Assembly: GCA_030159075.1 (NCBI GenBank)
Contig: BROG01000027.1
Location: 248,001-312,000 of the forward strand
Direction of reading: 5' to 3'
Source: Atrina japonica
Lineage: Eukaryota; Mollusca; Bivalvia; Pterioida; Pinnidae
Length of the DNA stretch: 64,000 nt
Shown here: positions 12,281 to 25,800 of the stretch, piece by piece
Layout of the letters: each line of letters begins with the position of its first letter
How positions within the stretch are numbered: position 1 is the first letter of the stretch
Position numbers and translations under genes: made by a program
Notes under the pieces: model-generated
The model's input: the letters and a program-made list of their open reading frames with translations, nothing else
Database searches by the model: none
What the model was told of the DNA's origin: nothing

Positions 12281-13080
12281 CTATAATAAGTAAATATGTA
12301 CATGTACAATGTACCAGAGCACCCTATCACCTACAACACTGTTACCAGTACATGGGTACATGTACCAGAGCACCTTATTACTGACAACATAGTTACCAGA
12401 ACATGTGTACATGTACCAGAGCACCCTATTACCTACAACAGTTACCAGTACATAGGTACATATACCAGAGCACCATATCACCTATGACACTGTTACCAGT
12501 ACATGCACCATAGCACCTTATCACATACAACTCTGTCCCCAGTACATGTACCAGAGCACCTAATCACCTACAGCACTTACCAGTACATGTATACATGTAC
12601 CAGATCACCTCATCACATACAACACTTTTACTAGTACATGGGTACATATACCAGAGCACCTTGTAATCTACAACACTGTCACCAGTACATATACAAGAGC
12701 ACCTTATCACCTACAGCACTTACAAGTACATGTGTACATGTACCAGAGCACCTTATCACCTACAACACTGTTACCAGTACATTGGTACATATACCAGATC
12801 ACCCTATCACCTATGACACTGATACCAGTACATGGGTACATGTACCAGAGCACCCTATTACCTACAACATAGTTACCAGTACATGGGTGCATAAACCAGA
12901 GCACCCTATCACCTATGACACTGTTACCAGTACATGGGTAACATGTACACCAGGGCACCCTATCACCTTCAACACTGATACCAGTACATGTGTACATGTA
13001 CCAGAGCACCTTATCACCTACAACTCTGTTACCAGTACATGTACCAGAGTACCTTATCACCTACAACTCTGTTACCCGAG
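12281..13080. repeat. 51-bp minisatellite, about sixteen copies
   Basis: Unit CCTATCACCTACAACACTGT then TACCAGTACATGGGTACATG then TACCAGAGCAC. The 17-codon period keeps frames open on both strands, producing long but spurious open frames. Confidence 0.92.
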
Positions 13081-14470
13081 CTTTAGTATACAGCTCATTA
13101 CAGCTTTGTACATCAGTCTTTCACGCAGTATCAAAGTTAAACATGTTAACTTATGTACTTAAAACGTCACTGAAATCAGATCACAACACAGCCAATAAAT
13201 AAAGATTGCAAGTGAAGAAAAACAAAAACAATTTACTATTTAATCTCTTTGAAATGTATATTATTGTTACAGTAACTTCATCCGAAGAGCAGGACCATGT
13301 TGAATTAACAGCTGCGGATCACACGCTGTGAAATCAACAGTATCAAAACTCGGAATATTAATGGATATATAACATGTATAATGTATAATTAAAAAACAAT
13401 ATCATTTGATAGACACATGTAGAAATATCCTTAGATTAACGCTTTAAAAAGTGATAAAAGGTATTAAGAAGAACAATGAAAAGATTTTAACATACACTTG
13501 GTTATTAACAAATAAGACTCGATTTGAGACAAACAATGACATTTTTGCCATTACATGGTAGCCATGTACAACACAATGATGTGAATAATTGTATCTTAAT
13601 TCATAAAAAAAAAAGATGACGGGATGCGGTCAGATGAAATTACACATTATTATTAGATAAGATATCAATCAAACCAATAAACCATTATTTGAAATACAAA
13701 TTTCATTGTTATTATGAAACTCTTTCAAGTTTTATTCATAGTTAAATGTTAAACAGATAAAAATTGAAAAAACTAAATAGAAGAAATTTTAGTTAATATG
13801 CTACAGAATAGAAATGTTAGATGCATATATCAACTCCTTAATTATCATTATGGCATAACCATAATATTGTACAATTTGAGAAAAATAACCTTAAGCAGTT
13901 CATAATGCTCCCTCTAAAAAATAAATATCAACCTTGAAATACTGGAATAAAATCTGTGATCTATGAAGTATAAAACACAAGGTCACGGTCACTTTGGACT
14001 ATTGTATTTGCATTACTAATATATTGATGTATATAATCTGTTTTAACCTCTATGTTGTTGCATTACTATAACTTCAACCTATAGCTACCTATGAAGTAAA
14101 CATGGACAGACGGTACATTTGTATATGGTCTGATGCACTAAGTCCTAAATATAAAATGTTTGGCGCTAATTATACATCCCTAAAAAGCAACACAAACCCT
14201 TCCCAAAACATAATACTAAACTTTCTAAATATTTAAGAATTAACAGCAAAAAAGTATATTGAACGATAGTTTGTAAAATGTATGTATATAATGCTAATTG
14301 AGACTCAGATGTCTTGGGAAAAGACATATATCAAGTTTTCTGATGTTTTCCATCCTTTGACCACTTGGATTGATGTGTATATTCTATAAAATAAAAGGAA
14401 AGAATGAATTGTACATTGTAAATGAACTTAACAAAAGAAATTCACATTTAATTAATAAGATCAATGGTAC
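13081..14470. other. Intergenic AT-rich DNA, nothing recognised
   Basis: No open frame with coding character, no clear repeat structure and no RNA gene seen. Confidence 0.5.
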
Positions 14471-14473
14471 ATA

Positions 14474-16408
14474 AAAACAAGAGGCCCAAGAGGGCCTCGA
14501 TTGCTCACCTGAGAAACCATCTACAAATGTGCAGAGAAGATGAAGTATATGTAGCCTACATGTAGACTGATCTGGCCAAGAAACTTAAGTATTGCAGTTT
14601 TAAGAAATTAATAAAAATATCTAACCATCGAAGATTCTTAATTTGATCTATTATAGACTTTTCTTTTCTCTTATTTTGTGGCTCAACAATGAATTTGAAC
14701 TAAAACCTAATTATGTGTCAAGTGCTTTCTCACAAGATTATAAAATACCAAACATACAGTGCTATAACATTGCCGTAAACCCACAGTCTGGAATAGCAAT
14801 GCTCTTTTCTACCCATTGGCCTATGCCAACGAAATCTCATGAATATTTTTCATAAGTCATCAGCCAATGCAAGTAAAAGGTGATCGCACTGGTCCACCAA
14901 TCAGATACATGGTTCTATTGAGGTCATCATTACTGTTCTAATACAATGCAGAAGTTGTTTAAAAGCCTCCATCTGATTGGTGGAGCATTGCAAGCACTAA
15001 TTACTAGCATTGGCTGATGCCTAACGAATAATACTCAAGAGCTATGAGAGATTTCGGTCACATGGAACCACGGGTAGGAGTGAGCATAGTGATTCCGGAC
15101 CGTGGTTTTACTATGATGTAATCCTAGACAGCTTAACCATACCTGTCAACCTCTAAAAGTGAAAATGCTGGTCATGACCTGCATTGACTAAAACAAAAAT
15201 TACACATAATTATACGTCTTGCTGGTCCCTGCTTTGATATCAAATTTAAGTATAGTAAGTATATATTTAAGGGGCTGGGACAGGACCCCCACATACACTA
15301 CTGAATGTGTTTTCCCATAACAATCAATAATATATATGGTTTAAGGTTGGGGCTGTGAACAGTTTTTAAGCAATGCAAGCACTAATTACTCACACTGCCT
15401 GATGCCTAATGAATAATATTCAAGACTTGAAGAGCTACAAGAGATTTCGGTCACATGGGACAAAAGGTAGGAATGAACATAGCGATTTTGGACCGTTGGT
15501 TTACGACAATGTAATTCAAGATAGCTTTACCATTCCCGTCAACCGCTAAAAGTGAAAATACTGGTCAAGACCTGAAGTGACTAAAACAAAAAATACGCGT
15601 AATTATATGTCCTGTTGGTCCCTGCTTTGATATCAAATGTAGCAAAGTATAGTAAGTATATATTTCAGGGGCTGGGACAGGACCCCCACATATACTACTG
15701 AATGTGTTTTCCCATAATTGGTTTAAGGGTGGGGCTGTGAATGGTTTTTAAGATATAAGTAAAAATGTATATTTTGGGGCTGGGACAGGACCCCCACATA
15801 CACTACTGAATGTGTTTTCCCATAAAAATAAATAATATATATTGTTTTTATTGTGGGGCTGTGAATGATTTTGAAGTTATAAGTAAATATATATATATAT
15901 TCCAGAGGGTGTGGGCAGGACCCCCAAGGACCCCCCATACACCACTGAATATTTTTCCCAATAAAGATCAATAATATATATGGTTCAAGGGATGGGGGCT
16001 GTGAACGGTTTTGAAGTTATAAGTAAAAATATAAATTTCAGGTGGTGGGGCAGGAATCCCCAAAGACCCTATCATACACCAATGAATGTGTGTACCCATG
16101 ACAAACAAGGGTATATATGGCTTAGGGGTAGACATGTGAATGGTTTTCAAGAAATACATAAACATAAATTGTCAAAATCCAAAATGGTCACCTTGCAGCC
16201 ATTTTGTGATCTGACCTTCCTGAAAATGTACACGGCACAACTAGATCTCAGGGAAAACCTACATGTCAAATTTCATAAAGATCCCTTAAGTGCTTTCCAA
16301 GAAATAGCGATAACAAGAATTGTTAAAGGACTGACGAAGGACTGACAACGGACCACGGACCCAGGGCGTTTTGAATAGCTCACGTTCTGTTGATGGTGGG
16401 CTAAAAAT
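14474..16408. mobile_element. Related hairpin-ended element with internal tandem expansion
   Basis: Begins ACAAGAGGCCCAAGAGGGCC (itself a small hairpin) and TTGCTCACCTGAG at 14501-14513, as does the copy at 59.5 kb. It ends with GGACCACGGACCCAGGG then a GATGGTGGGCTAAAA terminus. Between these lie two copies of a block with TTTCGGTCACATGG...GGACCG (about 15050 and 15450), then about six units of roughly 125 bases with GGGGCTGGGACAGGACCCCC. Boundaries are approximate. It may be a composite of two nested elements. Confidence 0.5.
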
Positions 16409-16812
16409 TACATTTTAACAAATTTCTTGCACAAAAACATTTCTTCACCTATATTCAAGTTAAAGCGATATGAGCTGTCGTAAATGAAAAAATTTACATG
16501 CCCACTTTATGTAATATTTTATCTCTTACATGTATATATCCCAAAAAGACCATCTGGTGGTTAGAATAACAAATGCATGTGTATACTTGCCCCAAACTTG
16601 CCAAACATAACCTGTAATATTAGTTTGATATCATTCTGGCCATTCACATTAACTTTCGGTAATTCTTATGAAGATTACTGAGTGTCCAAAAACGACATGC
16701 TATTTGAAGTTAATATATATTCTATTCTTATTACCCTTTGAGTTTTTTCTCGTACATCATCATTTCATACCTAAATCAAACAAAGTTGGTATTTTCTGTC
16801 TTTTCAAAACAC

Positions 16813-16995
16813 TCATTTCTGAAACTGTCCACGTGCCGGGTATATCGGGTGATCTCGACCCATTGCATAATCAGCTTTATCATTCTTGACAAATATGAAC
16901 TGCCCAACTAAACCGGACGTGGCGGTATGATTGTAAAACATGAGGTATGCATGATTTTCACAGTTATATTGTTTTGATTTTGGAAATTTCAGCAT
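16813..16995 (-). CDS. Unidentified small open frame (60 codons)
   Basis: The minus-strand frame ends in TGA and contains ENHAYLMFYNHTATSGLVGQ and, further on, KADYAMGRDHPIYPARG. It is less AT-rich than the surroundings and not repetitive. A TGA stop lies immediately before the ATG, and no acceptor was found that would extend the frame, so it is either a one-exon peptide, part of a decayed gene or chance. No family recognised. Confidence 0.25.
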   Translation of the reverse strand: MLKFPKSKQYNCENHAYLMFYNHTATSGLVGQFIFVKNDKADYAMGRDHPIYPARGQFQK

Positions 16996-17149
16996 TCATT
17001 TCAGGGCAACATCAAAGACTGGAAAATTTTCTTTTAGTGACTTGATATTTTTATTCATATACTGATCCAATTTGTTTCAGGTATTTAAAATAGCATTGAC
17101 AAGCACATATTTTACATAATACATGTACTTTCCAATAAAAATCACGGCC

Positions 17150-17342
17150 TGTATTTTAAAAATAAATATAAAACACATAAAAATCAACCCAATTGTGTCA
17201 AGAGCCCAGGTTGCTGATAGATTGAGCGCATAAAAAAATAAGATCCTCCTGACCGAATTATTTGATATAGTAAAAGAGTTTATCTGAAAGGTCATTGCAT
17301 ATGGAAATACAGCTGGATTTTTTAAGGTACAGGAAAACTTTA
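17150..17342 (-). pseudogene. Possible exon-like hydrophobic frame, unidentified
   Basis: The minus-strand frame follows an acceptor-like TATTTGTTTTGTTAG. It reads LKFSCTLKNPAVFPYAMTFQ, then a hydrophobic run around FYALNLSATWALDTIGLIF. It could be an exon of the same hypothetical minus-strand gene as 16813-16995, or AT-rich noise that happens to be open. No clear donor. Confidence 0.15.
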
Positions 17343-17489
17343 ATTCTAACAAAACAAATAACTCAGAAAAGATAATCTTTTACAATGTTTCACGTGTTTG
17401 ATAATGTATTTGAACACACATTTTATCATATTCTTGTTTATATGTCATGGGACAAAAATCATCATCGAGACAGCTTATATCACTTTAAT

Positions 17490-18692
17490 CACTTGAAATG
17501 AAATGGTAGTGAAAGCAAGGGGAGATAATTGAAGAAATCATGCAAAATTGAATGAAAATTACTAAGTCTGAAAAGACTTCAAAAACATGTCAAAAATTGA
17601 TTTTCTGATTTCTATGAAAAATACAAAAACACCCCCACCTCTTTTTTGCAGTCTTAGAAAATTCATAAAAAATTCTATTAATTAAATTTTGGCAAAGTTC
17701 TGCATTTGCAAAAAACATTTCTTCAACCTAATAACAAGTAAAACACATTAAATAAATGCATCAAAGTGAATACAAGGGGAGATAATCGAGAAAATCATGC
17801 AAAAATGAAGGAAAATGATACAGTCTGAATAGACTCAAAAATGTGTCAAAAATTAATATCCTGATTTCAATGAAAAATACAAACTTGAATCATACATTCA
17901 TGTAGATCACTCCAAAACAATCTGTTTTTCAATTCATGTGGCTGTTCTGAAGAAGAAGATATTTAAAGAGGGGGTACCTTATGTGTCCTATTTTGCCCCA
18001 CCCTGGATCCATCCCTGGGCTGATCTGGCTAAAAACTACAAACTTGGTAAACGACCTTGAGTACTTGCTTCCTTTTTTAGCAAAATTCCTCCAGTGGTTT
18101 TGAAACAAAAGTTGATAGTGTGAAAAATGCCCCCCCCCCCTTTTTTTTTTGCAGTCTTTAAAAATTCATAACAAATTCTGGAAATTAAATTTTGGCAAAA
18201 TTCTTGCACAAAACATTTCTTCAACCTAATTAAAAGTAAAATACATTAAATGAATGGGTCAAAGTGAATACAAGGGGAGATAATCAATAAAATCATGCAA
18301 AAATGAATGAAAATGATAAAAGTCTGAAAAGACCTCAAAAATTAATATTCCAATTTCTATGAAAAATTCAAACTTGAATCATATATCCATGTAGATCACT
18401 CAGAAACAATCCATTTTTTCAATTCATGCAGCAGTTCTGGAGAAGAAGATTTTTAAAGAGGGGTACCTTTTGGGACATATTATGCCCCACACTAGATCCA
18501 CCCCTGGGCAAATCTGGCTGAAAACTACAAACTTTGTAAAGACCTTGAGCACTTGCTTCTTTTCAAGTTTCATAAAAATCCCTTCAGTGGTTTCAGAGAA
18601 GAAGTCGAAAATATGAAAAGTTTACAGAGGGACGCTGGATGTGGAGGTGATCACAACAGCTCACTTGAGCCTTCGGCTCAAGTGAGCTAAAA
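17490..18692. mobile_element. Hairpin-ended element, truncated copy with two tandem units
   Basis: Two units (about 17510-18060 and 18230-18640) are homologous to the interior of the 59.5-kb element. The copy ends in a perfect 13-bp stem AGCTCACTTGAGC / GCTCAAGTGAGCT with loop CTTCG (18658-18688), followed by AAAA. Confidence 0.6.
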
Positions 18693-18699
18693 AGCTTAA

Positions 18700-19402
18700 C
18701 ACAGTACTCTGTACTATTCATATAGTAAAGTCCAGGAAGCTGGAAATTTGGGCCAAAATTAGGCAACAGCAACCAGCATTCCCCATTGCATTGTTGAGTA
18801 ATGACCCTAGACAATGTGCATGTGAAGTTTCATGGCTGTAGCTGCAGTACTTTGCCCACAATGGACTGAAACAAAAAGCTTAACACAGAAAAAGGATGAC
18901 GCCAAAGCTGAAGCAGTGACAGCAATAGCTGTACTGTTCTTCAAACAGGTGAGCTTAAAAGAGGTACCCATGAGGCCTACTTTGTCATTTTCACTCATTT
19001 TTACATGATTTCCTCAATTATCTCAATAATCATTCACAATAATGCATTCAAAAATTTATTTTCTGATTTCTACAAAATTAACAAACTTGAATTATACATC
19101 TATGTAGATCACTCTGATGCAATTAATTTTTCAATCCATGCAGCAGTTCTGGAGAAGATTATAAAGAGGGCTACCCCATGAGGACTATTTTGCCACACCA
19201 TGGATCAACCCCTGGGCTAATCCGACCGAAATGAACAAACTTGGTATAGGTATTAGAGTACTTGCTTCCTATAAAGTTTCGTCAAAATCCCTTCAGCCGT
19301 TTTGGAGAAGTCTAAATATGAAAAGTTAATGGATAGACGGACAGACAGACAAAAGGTGATCAGAAAAGCTTACTTGAACTTTCAGTTCAGGTGAGCTAAA
19401 AA
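18700..19402. mobile_element. Hairpin-ended element, further degraded 3' copy
   Basis: Contains the same TCAACCCCTGGGCTAAT and TTTCGTCAAAATCCCTTCAG words and ends AGCTTACTTGAACTTTCAG then TTCAGGTGAGCTAAAAA, a mutated version of the terminal hairpin. It lies just downstream of the ATOX1 3' end. Confidence 0.5.
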
Positions 19403-19475
19403 CCCTCATTGGAACATCTTTAAATAAGCTCTTTCACAATCTATCGTGTGATGGGTGAAAATTTTATATCTACAA

Positions 19476-19481
19476 TTTAAT
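19476..19481 (-). terminator. Candidate poly(A) signal of ATOX1
   Basis: ATTAAA on the minus strand, about 270 bases past the stop codon. A canonical AATAAA was not seen in the interval, so this variant is the best candidate. Confidence 0.3.
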
Positions 19482-19753
19482 ATTAAAAAACAAACTCTAC
19501 CTGAATCTTAATGTTTGTCAGCATAGATTTTCTACAGATAACATAAGAACCTGACAAAGTGCTTTTGACACTCTTTACATGGTCCTTCTGTAGCTTATTG
19601 AGATCCAGTTTTTAAAACAATGGACTTTATACCTTTTTCATTAAATACATGTGGAAACATTTTTAAAATGATAGGTAAATTGAAGTTCATAAAATTCTGT
19701 TAAAGAACATCAAAAGTGACTGATTGTACGTACAATATTTGTCTATCCAACTA

Positions 19754-19878
19754 TTATTTCAAATATTCAATCTTTTTTCCAGTTTTCTGCAATGTTTCAA
19801 ACAGCAACTTCTCGTCAAGTTCGGATGTTACAGTCACTGTCTTCTCATCTACATTTGTTGCTATATTTTTCTCCTCAA
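19754..19878 (-). CDS. ATOX1: ATOX1 exon 3 (C-terminal half and stop)
   Basis: Residues 32-72. VEEKNIATNVDEKTVTV continues the beta-alpha-beta fold, and the exon ends KTGKKIEYLK-stop. Acceptor AAACAG on the minus strand. Confidence 0.92.
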
Positions 19879-22800
19879 CTGTTTAAATAAAATGTACATC
19901 TTAATGTCTCATTACAATACATACATGTAAATAAACAAGTATTGATGAATAAAACAATGTCCTTGTGATACCATTATTACACTGTAAGTGACATGGGAGC
20001 AATTACACCTTAACCAGACAGACTGATGGATGACAGACTGACAGCCAGATGTAGAAAAACCTATGGTCCCCCTGGTTTTACCAGTAGGTGGTTTCTCCTG
20101 GTTCACCAGTAGGTTGATCCCTACTGGTTTGAACAGTAGGTGCAGTTGGTTGATCCTGGTTTTACCAGTAGGTGGTCCCCCTGGTTCACCAGACTGGGAT
20201 AAAAATACAAGTTGTTCCTGAAAAACACATCACCTTGGAGAGCTATATAGCTAGATCCTCATCACTATACAATTACATGTATTTTAATGTCTCATATAAT
20301 GTAACATGTTATTGTTGATAAATGTTGGCTATAATCAGACTCAGATCTCATTGGTATACAGCAGCATAACAAATTTGTTTAAATTTGTAGAAACTCAAGC
20401 TCTTTGATAGAAACCAATCAAAATATTGATAACAGACAGATGAAAAACAATACAGATGTATATGTACTCTATGATCCCTGAGGGTATCAGGGGCATCAAA
20501 TATATGTATTGATGTAGGATAGGATGCAAATATTGATAATAGTAGATCTACATGTAACTGGTCTACACTTCTTGATCCCCGAGGATATCTTGTGCCTCAA
20601 AAATATGATAGGACAAAAATGCAAATACTGATAATAGCAATACTTGCAGCTCTACAACATATATACATGTAGGTCACTGACTTTGAAGAATCTTTCAGAT
20701 AACTTTTGAAGCTTAATTAGTTTTATTGACTTTGGACTGAATAATCATTTGATCACTTACCCAGTGTTTTAGGATTCCCATCTCCCATCTCCCGTCACCC
20801 GTGGCAAGTCAATATTCGAAACGGGAAAGTCAATTTTCAACCTCGTATTACCCATGGGCAAGTTAAACAAATAATGAAATAAATACATGCATGATTGTTT
20901 TTTATTACTAACTGTAAATTTGTTTTTCTTATATGAAATAAGTTGCCATTTCAGTATGAATGCAGTCAACACCCTATGTTTTTCTGCTTCGCGGCACGGG
21001 AAATCCCATCATTGCATTTTTAGAACTAAAATAGATATGATCCCTACACCATAAAAAATAATTTTATTATCCAGTGAAAATTCAGATTTTAATCTTGCCT
21101 GTATTGCTTTTCGTTTTCCGATTTTGAACAAGGTAAACTTAAAGGAAAACTTTGGTGACTTGGAAATAGAGGACAATTGTGAAAACTAAAGAACAGAAAA
21201 AGATCACCTGTATTTAAAACAAGTATATTTTCTTCATTCAAAATTTCATATCATTATTCAGCCGGAAACATGTATCCGTTTGAAACGAAAAACACGATGA
21301 CTGGAACTTGGGAGAAAGTCCCTCATTTTGACATGAACATTGAGGCGACGGAATCATCACAACGGTTAGTTTTGTAAATGTATATTAGGCTTTACGCTGT
21401 AAATTATAATTTTCTTTAATTAAACATTGATAGATCTATTGAAATCTTTCAAAGTATTTAGAAAAACGTATACATGTAAGATTTAATCTGTTTCAGTTTA
21501 TTGCTATAAATCATTACACTCGGGTGTAATGTATCTAAACAAGTTTCTTGGTGAAAAGTAATTTTAACATAAACATCAGCTGTTTTACAGCTCTGCCATA
21601 TAGTTGTTCTAAAGTAGATACATCTACATCACTTGCTTCATCAATTCATATTTAGAATTCAATTGATATTTAAAGAGCTTTTGAGCAACTCACAAAAGTT
21701 AATTTAATTTGGGAAATAGAGTACATGTACTAGATTGACTAGTCTTTTAGGCTATTCAGTTTGACTGCTGTTGGTGCCATTGGGCCCCTGTTGCTGTTCA
21801 ACTGAATGATGACCAACTTTCAACAAATCAAAAAAGAATTTGATGTTCTATCGGGGCAGTTTTTTGAGCTTTTGAATAGAAAGTAACATATTTATGATGT
21901 TAGTTAAAAATCAGCCTGCTTGGCAATTAATTACGTATTTTTGGGGAAGGGCGTTAAAATTCAGAAAATGACGAGCATCATTTTACAGTATTTTATGATC
22001 GGTATATGTTGTACACAATCCGTACACAACACAGGCACAAATAATAAAGTATGTACACGGAAACCTTGGATTTTTCCATTTGAATTCTTGTAAATGGGTG
22101 TTCAATTGTGGTGCGACAATCACAGTCAAGGAAGACAAACATTAAACAACACTTAACTATATATATTTTTTAAAGAAGTGCAAGTTTTGACATGTATTTT
22201 ATTTATATTTTTTCATTTTAAAAGGATTATATGTAATTTGTTTCCTATGACTTTTAATCATTACAAGTTATAACACAAATGTATAAATTCAAAGAGCAAT
22301 TATGCGAAACTTCATGTACAAAGTACAAAATATGTCAGGGAAAGTTAAGTTGGGCTGTGGGAAAGTCATTTTCAAGTATGAACTTTCCCTTGTAAAGTTG
22401 AAAATGCAGGAAAATCCTAGAACACTGACTTACCCCCTTTTTTCATCAAAACATTCTTTGCAGCATTTGCGCATCCTCCACATGTCATTTCCATGTGAAA
22501 TTTATAAGTCTACAAGTACAAAGTAATAGAGAAATACCAAACAAATACAAATGTATATACATGTACAACAGGTAAAGTGTAAAAAATACATCATAAAAAA
22601 AATAACAGTATGCAAAACATACAGTAACAAGAGAACCATATAAGATTTTTAAAGTTCCAAATATTACTAAATGTTGGCCATAACCTGACTTTACTGAGTC
22701 TGAGAACTCATTGGTATAAAGTAAACTGTTAGTCCTGCCCAGTTGGTTAATTTGGTCCAGTGAATTGGGATAAGTTTTACCCTTCACTGTACATGTTCGT

Positions 22801-25800
22801 CTCAATGGGGACAGCCCACTTACCCGAAGGCCGGTTACTCCAAAGGCCAGTTACTCCAAAAAACCTGCATTATGCCATTTTTTGCCCAATTTTATGGGGT
22901 TTGAGATAACCTTGTGACCTGATGATCCTGACCTATATTCTAAAAATAGCTGTTTCGGACTTTGTTGTCGCTCTGCATTAATGTTTTTTAAACAAATCTT
23001 TTTTTTGGTATTGTTTGGCCTTTTTTGTTTGTTTTGTTGTAGCATTCCTTTTTCATTTTACTATCATCAAACATCAGGCCTCCTTTTCCCTGAGTTGAGA
23101 CACCTTCTAATTCTATTTACCCTCATATTTTCTCACTTACCATGTTTTTACCTCAGTGTCACATCCTCATTTTTGGCAATAATCTTTACTCCCCCACCAC
23201 TCGCTCATTTTTTAGTGTAAGAACAAAAGAGTGATAATGTGTTTGCACAATACTTTATTCGTGTGTTGTGCTGAAGTGAGATAGCGTGATAACACAATTG
23301 CACGATGGCATGGGTATTATTGAGATGGTGTGTTAGCACGAAAGCATGTTTGCACAAACGTGTGTTTACTAGAGCGATAGTATGGTGTCCCAATGGGTCC
23401 ATTGTAAAAGCGCGAAGGCACGTTTGTAAAACACTTAAAAACATGCCAACACGCTTTCATGCTAATGTGCCGTTGCAAAATTGTAACATTTAAACAAGGG
23501 CTACACAAGTCGGGCATCCCCTTGCAATGTTGCTAAAGTTTACCTTGACCTTTGACCCCATAAATCAAATTCAAAAGGATTCCTCCTCTCATTATGAACT
23601 GTGTGCATGTGAAGTTTAAAAATGATTAAGCAAAAACTGTAGTCTGTATTGTGCCCACAAGGAAAAGTGTCACAGATGCCCTCATGTACGCACACACCCA
23701 CTCACCCAACCACGCACGAACAGCCGCATTACTATATCCCTCCAACACTGTTGCGAGGGGATAAAAGGTGTAAGTGAGCGATAGCATATGAGCACGACTT
23801 CAACAGTGTTTTACAAATGTCCCGTTGGGCTGTTACAGATGACCCATAGGGACAACATTAAAAGCTTAAGTGTGTTGTTCTTGAGAGTGTTTTCACAAAG
23901 ACTCCTTTCGCTGTCGCACATGGCCCTAATGGTGCACCATAACAGGTTAGTCACTCTTCAGAAATTAAACATTATGTGCACTTTTTCGTAGTTACAGGTT
24001 TTCGTAGCTTAGTATTTGGCTGAAAGAAGCACATTGTAAACTGTGATTATTTGTATTTGCCGCCATGCTAATTTGTTTACATGTTGTCCCAGGGGAGAGA
24101 CACTACTAAATGTGCCTAAAATTTGAGGGAAGAAATTGAATTTATTTTACAGAAACCAAGGGGAGGGAGGGAAATATAAGATCAAATCAACTAATTTTAA
24201 ACTTAAAAGATTTATGCTGCTTTAACACTTAATAACATATTTTTACAATTAAATTGAAAGTCAACAAAAGTGTGACACAAGTATCCATACATGTACAACA
24301 TCAATAAATTGTGGCTTTAAACAATTTCAATAGTTTCATGTTATTTTTTTCAATTGAATAATCTGGAATTTTGTTTGATTTACAATTTAAATTCAACAAA
24401 TTTTTTCAAATCATGCTGACTCATCAACCCGCTTTTTAAAGCTGTGGACAGGAAACACTAAACACCTTTTTTAAATGATGGCCTAGATAATAATCAAAGT
24501 ATAAATGTTATTATATGAACAAAATAGCACAGATTACCTGCCCCATTGTTGGGTGGGGTGGAGCATAAATGTAATGTTACAGCGTGTTATTATGTGAAGA
24601 ACATGGCAGGGATTACCTGACCCAGTGTGGGCATTGGTTGGGATTTGCATGTAAAGTCACAGTGTGTGTATGTACAAGAATATTTGCTGTATTTATAATA
24701 TTGCTGACTTTCCACAGGTACATGTACATCATTATAAAACATTAACATACAAAAGTATCAACACTTAAATGAACAGAGTTAAAAATATCAAAATTTCTTA
24801 AGTTAAACATCTATACGGGATTATACTTGACACTGCAGCTCAGTTTTAACAAAACATTTAATGGTCCTATTTCAGTTTTAAATCCTGTTTCGTTTTATAC
24901 CTTTGTATGACTCATGTTATAAGAATCATACAGAACACAAAATACTGTTGGATAACAAAATTTTGTGTAAACAGGTAGAATTGAATTCAGATACATTTAT
25001 CTTTTCAGTATCAGTATGTGTACAGGTGTATATTGAGTTCACTTGACTTTCAATATCTATATCACATGCATGTTAATGATATACAAGGTATGGCTGCCAA
25101 TTTTACTTGGTTAAAATTTACTTCTGAAAAATAGAAAATAACTTATAAATTATTCATATATTACCAGAGAAGGTCAAGTGCATTAAAATATGTACATTTA
25201 AATATGCAGAGTAAACATGTCCATTAATAAAGACCTACATCTATGTACTTCTGAAGGTACTTTTAGTAGGTTAACATGGCATACATTTACACGTACATGT
25301 CGGAGTTAGTAATTAATGCAAAAGACATTCTTACATGTACCGGTATATGTATCTACTTATGTACATGTACCTGTATAAACTATAGCATTTGTAATAGTAT
25401 GTGTCTCTGTATGTATCTTTATCAGTGTATGGAGTATATCTCTGTATCATAGTTGAGATACAACTGTGTAAAATGTATATAGGACAGGTACTTCTATAGA
25501 ATATCAGTATATGGAATATACAATGATGTCAATGTACATGTATCTCTGGAATATCTCTCTGTATGAGATACATAATTAAAGGTATAAAAAAATAACCACA
25601 TACACGCAGGTTTGTTACAACTGGTAACAAGTACACAGGGCATTTCACTAACAACCAACATGGATTCCTCAAATTTCCTATGACAACACTTACAATGGGA
25701 TGTGTATGTATGGGATATTTATTTGTATAAATATTGTCTCTGTGTCATTTTGGGATATGTTCTAGATCTATACAAGATACATTTTTGTATGGAATGTCTA

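Noticed and set aside
12296..13202. Open frames of 174 and 117 codons on opposite strands
   Set aside because: Both come from the 51-bp array, whose period is a multiple of three and so keeps any stop-free frame open.
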